Below are positions 1 through 9,193 of a DNA stretch of 64,000 nucleotides, piece by piece. The DNA is from DASVNK01 sp964478815 (GTDB lineage: Bacteria; Verrucomicrobiota; Verrucomicrobiia; Limisphaerales; SXQI01): assembly GCA_964478815.1 (NCBI GenBank), contig CAYZKY010000006.1:17624-81623 (forward strand), read 5' to 3'. How positions within the stretch are numbered: position 1 is the first letter of the stretch; each line of letters opens with the position of its first letter. Under the pieces are notes generated by a model. The model worked only from the letters and a program-made list of their open reading frames with translations. It ran no database searches and was not told the origin of the DNA. A program made the translations under genes and the position numbers.

Positions 1-84
1 GGGGACGGGCGGTGGTGGCTAAAGGCGGGTGCATCCAAGGGCGAGCGGGGGGCGTAGAGGGGGTGACATCGAGTTTAACAAATC

Positions 85-1728
85 ATGGAAATTATGAAGC
101 GCGCGATTGGAGGAAGAGCTTGGCGGGTGTGGTCGGCGGCGGCGGCTCTGGGCGGGTTGTCGGCGATGGCGTCGAGCCATCGGGAGGCGCCGTTGATCAC
201 GGAGTCGCCGAAGCTGGACGGGACGGATTTTTACATGTTCAACAGTTACGAGGCGGGGCGGGCGGACTTCGTGACGTTCGTGGCGAATTACATTCCGTTG
301 CAGGATAGTTACGGGGGGCCGAATTATTTCAGTTTCGACGCGAATGCCGTGTACGAAATCCATGTGGATAATAACGGGGATTCGATCGAGGACGTGACGT
401 TGCAGTTCAAGTTCCAGAATTCGTCGCCGAATGTGGCGCTGCCGATCGGGCCGGAGGGGAATCAGCGGATGAACGCGGTGCCGGTGCTGGCGGTGGGGCA
501 GATTTTGCCGGGAAACAACGCGGCGCTGAATTGGCAGCAGACGTATACGGTGAACGTGATCAAGGGGCCGCGCCGGACGGGGACGGCGACGCCGATCCAG
601 AAGGCGGGGGAGAATGTGACGACCTTCACGAAGCCGATGGACAATATCGGGACGAAGACGATTCCCGACTACAACGGGTACGCGAACCAGTATATTTACA
701 CGGTTTCGTTCCCGGACGTGGCCGCGACGGGGCGGATGTTCGTGGGGCAGCGGCGGGATCCGTTCGTGGTGAATCTGGGGGAGACGTTCGATCTGGTGAA
801 TATCAGCACGAGCCCGCTGGGGCCGGTGGGGGCGAACAAGAACAGCCTGCAGTACAAGAACGTGACGTCGATCATCGTCGAAGTGCCGAAGGCGGCGCTG
901 GTGCAGGGGGATCAGCCGGTGATCGGGGCGTGGATGACGGCGAGCAAGATGGGGCCGGACGGGACGTTGACGCAGGTGTCGCGGTTGGGGCAGCCGCTGG
1001 TGAACGAGGTGGTGATCGGGCTGAAGGATAAGGACAAGTTCAACGCGAGCGAGCCGAAGGAGGACGGGCAGTTCGCGGATTATGTGACGCATCCGACGTT
1101 GCCGGCGATTCTGGAGTTGCTCTACGGATCGGCGGGGGTGAAGGCGCCGACGTTGTTTCCGCGGACGGATCTGGTGGCGGTGTTTTTGACGGGCGTGGGC
1201 GGGCTGAACAGCAATGGCGGGCTTTCGGAGATGTTGCGGTTGAATACGAGCATCCCGGCGACGCCGCGCGATCAGCAGAAGAATTACGGGGTGGTGGCCG
1301 GCGATAACGCGGGGTTCCCGAACGGCCGGCGGCCCGGCGACGACGTGGTGGACATCGCCTTACGGGCGGTGATGGGGATACTTCTGCCGGCCGAGTCGGC
1401 GCCTTCGGGGCAGCTTCCGTTCACGGATGGGGCGTATGTGGATGCGAAGATGTTTAGCGACACGTTCCCGTATATCAATCCGCCGTTGCCGGGTTCGCCG
1501 AACGAGCCGACGATCACGCTGACGCTGCAGGCGGCGCCGCAGGTGGAAGGCCCGTACCGGGCGGTGCAGGCGGCGGTGACGCCGGATCCGACGGTGATCG
1601 AGGCCGCGACTCCTGCCGCGGGAGGAGGGTTTTACCGCGCGCACAGCGACAGCAGGGTGGCGCTGGGCACGGTGAATTTGAAGGATGGGAATACGGTGCA
1701 ACTGAAGGTGGTGCGGCCGAATCCTTGA
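85..1728 (+). CDS. DUF4331 domain-containing secreted protein
   Basis: The 547-residue product has a short hydrophobic leader (about residues 12-30) followed at once by ASSHREAPLI, the hallmark start of DUF4331 proteins. The family signature continues with LDGTDFYMFNSYE, and the domain fills most of the chain. The biochemical role of the family is unknown. A second ATG at 94 would give a more compact signal peptide and may be the true start. Third codon positions are strikingly G-rich (GCG, CCG, GGG, TTG), unlike the C-ending codons of the next gene. A TPR protein and a HupE/UreJ-like protein follow on the same strand, suggesting a functional set. The family call is firm; the function is not known. 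Confidence 0.88.
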   Translation: MEIMKRAIGGRAWRVWSAAAALGGLSAMASSHREAPLITESPKLDGTDFYMFNSYEAGRADFVTFVANYIPLQDSYGGPNYFSFDANAVYEIHVDNNGDSIEDVTLQFKFQNSSPNVALPIGPEGNQRMNAVPVLAVGQILPGNNAALNWQQTYTVNVIKGPRRTGTATPIQKAGENVTTFTKPMDNIGTKTIPDYNGYANQYIYTVSFPDVAATGRMFVGQRRDPFVVNLGETFDLVNISTSPLGPVGANKNSLQYKNVTSIIVEVPKAALVQGDQPVIGAWMTASKMGPDGTLTQVSRLGQPLVNEVVIGLKDKDKFNASEPKEDGQFADYVTHPTLPAILELLYGSAGVKAPTLFPRTDLVAVFLTGVGGLNSNGGLSEMLRLNTSIPATPRDQQKNYGVVAGDNAGFPNGRRPGDDVVDIALRAVMGILLPAESAPSGQLPFTDGAYVDAKMFSDTFPYINPPLPGSPNEPTITLTLQAAPQVEGPYRAVQAAVTPDPTVIEAATPAAGGGFYRAHSDSRVALGTVNLKDGNTVQLKVVRPNP

Positions 1729-1801
1729 TCGGAGTTGTCGTGGTTTCGGCTCCGAAACACTGGCTTGCGGCAGGGCGGCCGCAAGCCCAGTTTCTGAGCA
1801 G

Positions 1802-2956
1802 ATGAAATGGTTCGCGACATGGGTGGGCTGCGTGGTTCTGGTGCTTCAGGCCGCAGCCGCGCCGTGGAAGCCGGATCGGGACGAGATCGTCCTGGAACGG
1901 CTGCCGGCCGACTGGCGCACGCATGAAGGAGCGAAGGCCGAGGAGTTGCGCCGGCAATTGCGCGGGGAAGCGCCGCCCCGAACGCCGCTGCTGGAGCAGG
2001 CGCGCGAGTTGATCCGCACGGCCCAGCGGACGTCGGATGCGCGGTTTCTGGGTTACGCCGAGGGCCTGCTGGCGCGGGCGCCGGAGGAGGCCGAGACGTG
2101 GTTGCTGCGCGCTTATATCATGCAGCACCGGCATCGGTTCGCGGAGTCGCTGGCGTTGCTGGAGCGGGTTCTGGCGCGCGAGCCGCAGCACGCGCAGGCG
2201 TGGCTCACGCAAGTTTCGATTTTCCAGGTGCAGGGGCGTTACGCGGAAGCAAAAGGCGTCTTCCGGGCGCACCCGGCTCTGGCCGGCTCGCTGGCGGGCG
2301 TGACCGCGCTCGCCAGCGTGTCCAGTCTGGGCGGCCAATTGGAGCAGGGGACGGCGCTGCTCGAGCGGATGCTCCAGCAGCAGGGCAGGGGAACCACGAA
2401 CGAACTCGCGTGGGCCTGGACGACGCTGGCGGAAATGTACGCGCGCGGCGGCCGCACGAACGAGGCCGAGCGCGCGTTTCACACGGCGCTCGCCGCGGAT
2501 CGTTCCGAACCTTACTTGCAAGCGGCCTTCGCGGATTTCCTGCTGGCCCAGGATCGCGCATCCGAAGTGCTTGAGCTGATCCCGCCCACGGCTGCCCACG
2601 ATGGCCTCGCGCTCCGGCGCGGGCTGGCTCTTCGCCGCGCGGGCCGGGCGGAAGCCAGCCAGGCGATCAGCGCTCTGCGGACTCGATTCGCGGCGTATGA
2701 ACCAGCCGATCACCTCCGCGAGCGCGCGCTCTTCCAACTCGATCTCGAGCAGAACGCTGCTGCGGCGCTTCCGCTGGCGCTGGAAAACTGGAAGACGCAG
2801 CGGGAGCCGATCGACGCCCGCCTCGTGCTGCGCGCGGCGCTCGCGGCGAAACAGCCCGCCGCCGCCGCCGAAGTGCTCCAATGGTTCCGCGAGACCGGGC
2901 TCGAAGATCGCGGCCTCGCTCCGCTGCTCGCCCAGTTCGAAGCGACATCCCCCTGA
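1802..2956 (+). CDS. TPR-repeat secreted/periplasmic protein
   Basis: This 384-residue protein starts with a signal-peptide-like stretch (MKWFATWVGCVVLVLQAAAA). It is then almost wholly alpha-helical with degenerate tetratricopeptide repeats, for example AEGLLARAPEEAETWLLRAY, FAESLALLERVLAREPQHAQ and TNEAERAFHTALAADRSEPY, spaced about 34 residues apart. TPR arrays are protein-protein interaction scaffolds; no catalytic domain is visible. It lies 73 bp after the DUF4331 gene and just ahead of the HupE/UreJ-like gene, so the three may be co-transcribed. Confidence 0.8.
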   Translation: MKWFATWVGCVVLVLQAAAAPWKPDRDEIVLERLPADWRTHEGAKAEELRRQLRGEAPPRTPLLEQARELIRTAQRTSDARFLGYAEGLLARAPEEAETWLLRAYIMQHRHRFAESLALLERVLAREPQHAQAWLTQVSIFQVQGRYAEAKGVFRAHPALAGSLAGVTALASVSSLGGQLEQGTALLERMLQQQGRGTTNELAWAWTTLAEMYARGGRTNEAERAFHTALAADRSEPYLQAAFADFLLAQDRASEVLELIPPTAAHDGLALRRGLALRRAGRAEASQAISALRTRFAAYEPADHLRERALFQLDLEQNAAAALPLALENWKTQREPIDARLVLRAALAAKQPAAAAEVLQWFRETGLEDRGLAPLLAQFEATSP

Positions 2957-3006
2957 TTCGAAATCCCGTGTGCCGCCAACTTCAGCAAGCCCTTTCGATC
3001 CCGCGC

Positions 3007-4128
3007 GTGCGCCTGCCGTGGCGGTGGCTTCTTCTGTCCCTCCTGCTCTGGCGGCTCGTGGCCGATGCCAGCGCGCATCAGACTAGCCAGGCATTTCTCG
3101 ACCTGCGCCGCGAAGGCAGCACGCTTATCGGCCGCCTCGATCTACCTCTCCGCGACCTCGACTTCGTGCTCCATCTGGATCGCAACAACGATCTCGCGAT
3201 CACCTGGGGCGAAGTCCGCACGCGCCGGGCCGAGATCGATGCGCTCATCCAATCCCATCTGGCCCTCAGTGCCGGAACCGAATCTCTCACGCTTCTGCCT
3301 GAGGATCACCTTATCGACGAACGCGCGGCTGGGGTCGTCCTGGTCGTTCCCTGGAAAGCGGCTCTGCCCTCGAACGCCGCCGTGACCGTCCAGTACTCAC
3401 TCTTTTTCGATGTCGATCCCACGCACCGCGTGCTTGCGACGCTGTGGAGCGGCGGCTCGGCCTTTACGTCCGTGCTCACCTCCGAAGAGCCGTCGCTCGC
3501 TTACGATCCGGAGCTTCCCACGCCTGGGTTTCTGCGATTAGTTCGCGAAGGAGTCATCCACATTTGGGAAGGCACCGACCACATCGCATTCCTGCTCGCG
3601 CTGCTTTTGCCCGCGGTCTGGCGCCGGACCAGCACCGGCTGGGAACCGGCCGAAAGCCTCGCCCACGCCGGCGTCAATGTCCTGAAAGTCGTCACCGCCT
3701 TCACCGTGGCGCATTCGATCACGCTGGCGGTGGCCACGCTCGGCTGGGTGCGGCTTCCCTCGGCGCTGGTGGAATCGATTATCGCCGCCTCGGTGATTCT
3801 GGCGGCTCTGAACAACCTCTGGCCCATTTGGAACGATCGCGCCTGGCCGATCGCCTTCGGTTTCGGATTGATTCACGGCTTCGGTTTCGCCTCCGTGCTG
3901 GCCGATCTCGAATTGGGAACCGCCTCGCTGGCGCGCACGCTGCTGGGCTTCAACCTCGGCGTGGAACTCGGCCAGCTCGCCATCGTCGCGGTCTTCCTCC
4001 CGCTGGCCTTTTGCTTGCGCGCCTCGGCGGGTTACAAGTGGATCGCCGTCCGCTTCGGCTCCACGGCCATCGCGTGCGTCGCCCTGGTGTGGGTGATCGA
4101 GCGCGTCTTCCGCGTCTCGATTTTTTAA
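3007..4128 (+). CDS. HupE/UreJ-like membrane protein
   Basis: An integral membrane protein of 373 residues from a GTG at 3007, chosen because it directly precedes a good signal peptide (LPWRWLLLSLLLWRLVADASA). GTG at 2968 is an alternative. After an approximately 150-residue periplasmic region come transmembrane helices with the HupE/UreJ_2 signatures EGTDHIAFLLALLLP, FTVAHSITLAVATLG and GLIHGFGFASVLADLEL, whose conserved His and Asp residues are thought to handle nickel or another metal. No hydrogenase or urease genes are in view, so the substrate is unclear. The gene ends 25 bp from the end of the convergent sensor-kinase gene. Confidence 0.8.
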   Translation: MRLPWRWLLLSLLLWRLVADASAHQTSQAFLDLRREGSTLIGRLDLPLRDLDFVLHLDRNNDLAITWGEVRTRRAEIDALIQSHLALSAGTESLTLLPEDHLIDERAAGVVLVVPWKAALPSNAAVTVQYSLFFDVDPTHRVLATLWSGGSAFTSVLTSEEPSLAYDPELPTPGFLRLVREGVIHIWEGTDHIAFLLALLLPAVWRRTSTGWEPAESLAHAGVNVLKVVTAFTVAHSITLAVATLGWVRLPSALVESIIAASVILAALNNLWPIWNDRAWPIAFGFGLIHGFGFASVLADLELGTASLARTLLGFNLGVELGQLAIVAVFLPLAFCLRASAGYKWIAVRFGSTAIACVALVWVIERVFRVSIF

Positions 4129-4153
4129 ACTCTTTCGAAGGAGAAAAAGCCGC

Positions 4154-7100
4154 TCAGTTGAACGCCTTCTCGATGGCGGCCCGCAGTTCCTCGACCCGCA
4201 CCGGCTTGGTGATGTAATCGTCCATGCCTTCCTTGAGGCACCGCTCCCGGTCCCCGCGCATCGCGTTGGCGGTCATCGCCACGATCCGCACTGGCGGGTG
4301 CCCGTTCGCGAGCTGGCGGATCTGCCGCGTCGCCTCGTAGCCATCCACCTCGGGCATCTGGCAATCCATCAGGATCAGCGGATATTTATGCTCCTGAAAG
4401 AGCCTGATCGCCTCCGCCCCGTCGCGCGCGAGATCCACTTCGTAGCCGAGCTTCTTTAACTGCCGCAGCGCGACCGTCTGGTTGACTGGATTGTCTTCCG
4501 CCAACAGCAAACGCCGGCCGCCGGCCCTGGGCTTGGGCTGCTCCGGGCCGAGTCCCGCATCGGCGGGCGATGGCGGCATCGGCTCGCTCGCGGCGGGTTC
4601 CGGCGCAGACATCGACGGCTCCGGCGCGGGCGCGACCGGTGCTGGTTTTGGCGCGGCGGAAAAGAGTTGGATGACGGACTTCAGTTTCACCGGCTTGGAC
4701 AGCGTGCGCTCGATACCCAGCGCCGCGAGTTCCGCTGCCGAAAGCCGCTTATGCAGCGGCGCCAGAAGGACGAGCTTCTCTCCGGCCAGCCCCGCCTCGC
4801 CGCGCATCGCCCGCACGAAATCGAGATCGGCATCGACGAACACCCACTCGAACGCCGTTCCGGCCGCGCGCGCTTTTTGCAACGCCTGCTTCACCGCGCC
4901 CGGTTCGGCGCTCACCGTCGTTACTTCCATCCCGTGCGGCTTGAGCAACGCCGCCAGCGCGCTCAACACCGCCGGATTCGATCCGCACAAAAGTGCCTGG
5001 GTCGTCCGGACGGCCGGAGCCACGATTTCATCGGGCGCCGCCGGCGGGGCTTGCTCCGTAAACGTGGCCGTGAAGCGGAAGACGGAACCTTGTCCCGGCT
5101 GGCTTTCGACGTCGATCGTGCCGTTCATCAATTCCACCAGGCGCCGCGAAATGGCCAGACCGAGCCCCGTGCCGCCGTACTTCCGGGTCGTCGACTTGTC
5201 CGCCTGCTCGAACGGACTGAACAACCGGCCGCGCGCCGCCTCGGGGATTCCAATGCCCGAATCGCGCACCGAAAACTCGAACCGCCCGCGCCCGCCGGTC
5301 ATCCGCCGCACCGCCACCGCCACCTGGCCCCGTTCGGTGAATTTGATCGCGTTGTTCAGCAGATTCAGCAGCACCTGGCGCAACCGCACCGGATCGCCCA
5401 GCAAGGCCGTCGGCAAGCCCGGGTCCACATCGCACACCAGTTCGAGCCCCTTGCGTTGCGCCGATTCCGCCAGCAAGTCCGCCGTGCATTCCACGATCTC
5501 GCGCAGGTCGAACGGAATTTGTTCCAGCGAAACCTTCCCGGCCTCGATCTTCGAGAAATCGAGAATGTCGTTCATGATGCCGAGCAGCGCTTCGCCGCTC
5601 CGCGACACGGTTTCGGCAAACTCCTTCTGCTCGGAATTCAATCCCGAGTCGAGCAGCAGGTGCGTCATCCCGATGATCCCATTCATCGGCGTCCGAATTT
5701 CGTGGCTCATGGCCGCCAAAAACTGGCTTTTGGCGCGGTTCCCCGCTTCGGCGGCCTCCCGCGCGGTTTCGGCGTAGGACTGCGCTTTCAGCGCGGCCTG
5801 CTCCGCTTCCTTCCGCTCCTCCACCTCGGCTTGCAGCGCCTGCGTGTGCCGCCGCACCTGCCGCCGCAGCCCGCGAATCCAGGCAAAGGCTCCGGCCAGC
5901 GCGGCCAGCAACCCGATCGCGACCATGACCGTATGCCGCGTCGTCCACCACGGCGCTCCCTCCAGCACCCGGACGTCGCTCGTCGAGTTGAGGAGCAGGT
6001 CGAACGCATCGAAATGGTTCGCGTTCTCCCGAATTCCGTCGCTCCCGCAGTACACGCCGGTCACCTCCACCACGCTCCCGGGGCGCACGTCGGCGAAGGC
6101 CGGGCCGCTCGTCCGCAGGATCGCGATCATCGACCGGTTGAACGCGTTCAATTCCAGCAACACATCCTGCGCCGAGCGCCCCACGGAAACGACCTGCGCC
6201 TGCAACGTCACGAGCGTCGCGTCGTGCTCGACGTTCATGGCGGTTTCCGCTTCGAGCGGAATCGCGGCGCGCGCGAAGTCGCGCGGCGTCCGCCGGCTCA
6301 CCGCATTGACGAGCACCGGCGGATTCTCCTCGTCGGCGCGGAGATAGCCCACCACCTCGATCCGGTCGCCCACCGCGAGTTTCAAAGGATCGGTCGGAAC
6401 GAAACGGATCCCGTTCGCCCCGTTCATCAGGAAAAATTCCCCGTCCCGCGCATGCACCACCCAGCCGGCGACTTTGACTCGTTGGAATTCCGTGGCCGAC
6501 GCATCGAACAGCATCAATTCCCCGATCTGTTTCTCCGCCACGCTGAACACGTCGCCCGGGGCCGGCCGGTCCACCGTGACGGCCGCGCGGTTCACCGCCA
6601 CCCGGCCCGGAATCACCTTGTGCGTTTCCTCGCTCCATTCGGCCGAGAGCGGCCCGCGAATCCGCACCACCGCGTGTTCCAATTCCTTCACCTTGGCGGG
6701 CGGGACATGCGGGAGCGCTACTTGCAGGATCCCCCCGTGCATCGCCAGCGCCACGGTTTGCGGGGAGGGCACCGCCGTCACGGTTCCCCGGAGCTCGACA
6801 TACTCCATGTCCATGCTCCCCTTCATGAGTTCCGCCATGCTCGGCTGCACCGGTTTCGGCAGGGCGCCCAGGCCCAGGCGGGTCGCCTCGGTCGCTTCGA
6901 TCACCGGCGCAAAACCGCCCGGAGCGCTCCGGCCCGTGATCTCGACATAGTCGCCCGGCTCCGCCGATTCCCCGCTCGAGAGCGTCAAATCCGGGACGAA
7001 AATGCCCCGCGTCCCATCGTGCAGAATCGCGCTCGGTTTCCATGCCATCAGCACCACGCCGCGCAGCTTGACGGGGTAGCCGCGCGCCGCTTCTTCCCGA

Positions 7101-9043
7101 TTCAGCAATCGGACCGCTTCAATCGTGGTGATCGACTGTTTCGATTCGCCGGCCTGCGGAGCCAGGTCGGAGGAGGGCGCGAAGACCGTCCCGTCCAGCA
7201 CGAGGCTCCGCCCATCCATCGTGAGCACCCCCATCGCATCCACTTCCGTGCCCGCCAGCGCGTCGCTCCCTTCGTGGATCGAATGCACATGCATGCGGCC
7301 GGTCCCATCCGTGACGAACCAATTGTCCTCCTCGTGATCCAGCGTCCCGCGAATGCGCACCGTCTGCTCCATCCACGGCCCGTTCTTCCGCAGCTCGTTC
7401 ACCGGCGTCACCGGATAGTCCTGAAAGCCGGCCGCGGAAATCTTCAGCACGCGCAGATGGTACATGTCCGGCGCGATCAATTCGCTGACCGTGCGTTTCC
7501 GGTCGCCCCCGTAGGCCGACCGCGCCGCGCCCGTCGCCCGCAGATCGCTCCCCGCGAGGTAGCTCGGCGCTCCTTTGGGCCCCTCCGCGATGGTCACCCG
7601 CGTATTGCCGGAGTCCGAGGCGAGTTCGAGTTCGTGCCCGTCCGCCCCCGTCCCGCAGAAAGCCACCCGGCCTTGCAGGTACACCCACCGGAGCTGTTCC
7701 GCGGTGGCCAGCGTCCCGCCCGGCGTATGAACCCGCGGCTCGGGGAGCGCCCCTTGCCCGGTCACCTTGACTTCCAGATTCGGCCGGGAGGCCCACAGCA
7801 GGCTGCCGTCGTCGGAATCGACGTAAAAGTAGTAGGTGCCGGCCTTGGGAATTTGGATGAACCCGGTGAAGGCCAGTCCGACGTACTCCTGCCGCGTGGC
7901 CACGGAGACATCGAAGTTAGGCACGATCCCTGTCCGCGCCGGCGTCAGGATCGAATAATCCGGCAGCTCCGTCCAAACCCCTTCGAAGGCGCGGTACGCG
8001 AGACCCGGTTCCCAGCGCGCCTCCGTGGCCGGCGCTCCGGCCTGGTGATAGAGGGCTTCGTCCGGCACCGGGCGGCGCGAGAGGTCCGGCCCCTCGTACT
8101 CGACCCGCAGCAATGCATCGGTCGGTCCATTGAACCACCGGACTTCGATCGGCTGATACCCGGCTTCCAGATGCACCGCGCCGCTTCGTTCCTGGCTGCC
8201 GTGCAGCAGGTCGTTGTCGACGACCGGCGCCGGCTCCAAGGAAATAAACACCCCGCGCCGGCGCAGCAGCGCGTCGGCCTTGATCGTGATTTTGTCCCCG
8301 GCTTGCAGCGCCTGGCCGGCCGCGCCCAGGCGCAGCAGCACCGCGCCCCACTCATCCTGCAAGGCCACATCCCCCGGCCGCGCTCCCGTCCAGAGGACGA
8401 TGCCCTTGATCGAGGTGCGATACACCGCCACCGGATTCTCCCGCGCCCGCTGCAAGACTTCCCGCACCGTCGTCAGCACCTGCGCGATATCCGCGCTCTT
8501 CGGATCCGCCGCGTCGTAATCCCACTGGATCCAGCTCGACCGGGTGGCCGGATTTTTCGTCGCGAAATCGAGCCACTTCGTCCGGGGATCGCCGTCGAAA
8601 GCCATCCGCCGCACTTCCATCGGAGCCCGCTCCCCCTGCACTGTGATCAGGTCGCTCTTGGTGGGCGTCACATCCACCAGGCTGCCCCCGTTGATCGACC
8701 CGGTCAGGCGGATATCGGCGATTTGCATCGCGGAAGCCGCATCCCGCACGCCGTCGACCACCAGCCGGTACGAGGAATACCCGGTCTGATTCGTCACGGT
8801 GAACGTGCGGGTTTCGAAACGGTCGACGAACAGCTTGTTGGTTCGGGAATCGACGGTCGTCCAGGTCTGGCCCCGGTCGTTCGAACCTTGCAGGCGCCAG
8901 TTTTTCGGATCGCGCTCCGGGAAATCGTTCGCGGAGGTGATCGAATACTCCGCCACCGTCCGTAACACCGCCGTCTCCAGCCCTGCGCTCAGCGCTGGTC
9001 CTGAGAATATCAGACCCAGCGCGATGATGGCACAGACTCTCAT
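4154..9043 (-). CDS. Giant hybrid sensor histidine kinase with discoidin/PA14-type sensor region
   Basis: The 1629-residue product begins with a signal peptide (MRVCAIIALGLIFSGPALSA). A discoidin-like region (about 20-160, with NWRLQGSNDRGQTW) is followed by PA14-like segments (about 290-480, with AGTYYFYVDSDDGSLLW) and a series of OB-like beta modules (about 560-1020). One membrane helix (about 1038-1057) leads into a coiled coil and then a HisKA domain with phospho-acceptor His1114 in MSHEIRTPMNG. The HATPase domain has an N-box near 1230, DSGIGIP and GTGLGLAIS. A degenerate receiver (about 1370-1480) and an intact C-terminal receiver with Asp1560 in LILMDCQMPEVDG complete the chain. It should sense an extracytoplasmic ligand, plausibly a glycan, and phosphorelay to an unseen partner. 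It has no output domain. Confidence 0.9.
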   Translation of the reverse strand: MRVCAIIALGLIFSGPALSAGLETAVLRTVAEYSITSANDFPERDPKNWRLQGSNDRGQTWTTVDSRTNKLFVDRFETRTFTVTNQTGYSSYRLVVDGVRDAASAMQIADIRLTGSINGGSLVDVTPTKSDLITVQGERAPMEVRRMAFDGDPRTKWLDFATKNPATRSSWIQWDYDAADPKSADIAQVLTTVREVLQRARENPVAVYRTSIKGIVLWTGARPGDVALQDEWGAVLLRLGAAGQALQAGDKITIKADALLRRRGVFISLEPAPVVDNDLLHGSQERSGAVHLEAGYQPIEVRWFNGPTDALLRVEYEGPDLSRRPVPDEALYHQAGAPATEARWEPGLAYRAFEGVWTELPDYSILTPARTGIVPNFDVSVATRQEYVGLAFTGFIQIPKAGTYYFYVDSDDGSLLWASRPNLEVKVTGQGALPEPRVHTPGGTLATAEQLRWVYLQGRVAFCGTGADGHELELASDSGNTRVTIAEGPKGAPSYLAGSDLRATGAARSAYGGDRKRTVSELIAPDMYHLRVLKISAAGFQDYPVTPVNELRKNGPWMEQTVRIRGTLDHEEDNWFVTDGTGRMHVHSIHEGSDALAGTEVDAMGVLTMDGRSLVLDGTVFAPSSDLAPQAGESKQSITTIEAVRLLNREEAARGYPVKLRGVVLMAWKPSAILHDGTRGIFVPDLTLSSGESAEPGDYVEITGRSAPGGFAPVIEATEATRLGLGALPKPVQPSMAELMKGSMDMEYVELRGTVTAVPSPQTVALAMHGGILQVALPHVPPAKVKELEHAVVRIRGPLSAEWSEETHKVIPGRVAVNRAAVTVDRPAPGDVFSVAEKQIGELMLFDASATEFQRVKVAGWVVHARDGEFFLMNGANGIRFVPTDPLKLAVGDRIEVVGYLRADEENPPVLVNAVSRRTPRDFARAAIPLEAETAMNVEHDATLVTLQAQVVSVGRSAQDVLLELNAFNRSMIAILRTSGPAFADVRPGSVVEVTGVYCGSDGIRENANHFDAFDLLLNSTSDVRVLEGAPWWTTRHTVMVAIGLLAALAGAFAWIRGLRRQVRRHTQALQAEVEERKEAEQAALKAQSYAETAREAAEAGNRAKSQFLAAMSHEIRTPMNGIIGMTHLLLDSGLNSEQKEFAETVSRSGEALLGIMNDILDFSKIEAGKVSLEQIPFDLREIVECTADLLAESAQRKGLELVCDVDPGLPTALLGDPVRLRQVLLNLLNNAIKFTERGQVAVAVRRMTGGRGRFEFSVRDSGIGIPEAARGRLFSPFEQADKSTTRKYGGTGLGLAISRRLVELMNGTIDVESQPGQGSVFRFTATFTEQAPPAAPDEIVAPAVRTTQALLCGSNPAVLSALAALLKPHGMEVTTVSAEPGAVKQALQKARAAGTAFEWVFVDADLDFVRAMRGEAGLAGEKLVLLAPLHKRLSAAELAALGIERTLSKPVKLKSVIQLFSAAPKPAPVAPAPEPSMSAPEPAASEPMPPSPADAGLGPEQPKPRAGGRRLLLAEDNPVNQTVALRQLKKLGYEVDLARDGAEAIRLFQEHKYPLILMDCQMPEVDGYEATRQIRQLANGHPPVRIVAMTANAMRGDRERCLKEGMDDYITKPVRVEELRAAIEKAFN

Positions 9044-9193
9044 CGCGGATTAGGCAAGAAAATGTACATATGTCGCCGCTCCATATTCTATCGGAATTTC
9101 GGCATTCTCCTTGAGGTTTTGCACGCCGTTGCGAACCAGCAGTCTGGCGCGATTTGGATGTTTCCCTCGCGGCGCTTCTGTTAACAACCTCGC

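Noticed and set aside
1..84. Possible gene or promoter at the window start
   Set aside because: Only G-rich sequence without a clear motif is present before the DUF4331 gene.
4667..8965. 1432-residue open frame on the plus strand
   Set aside because: It is antisense to the hybrid kinase and arises from high GC with few stops; it is rich in Arg, His and Pro and has no domain.
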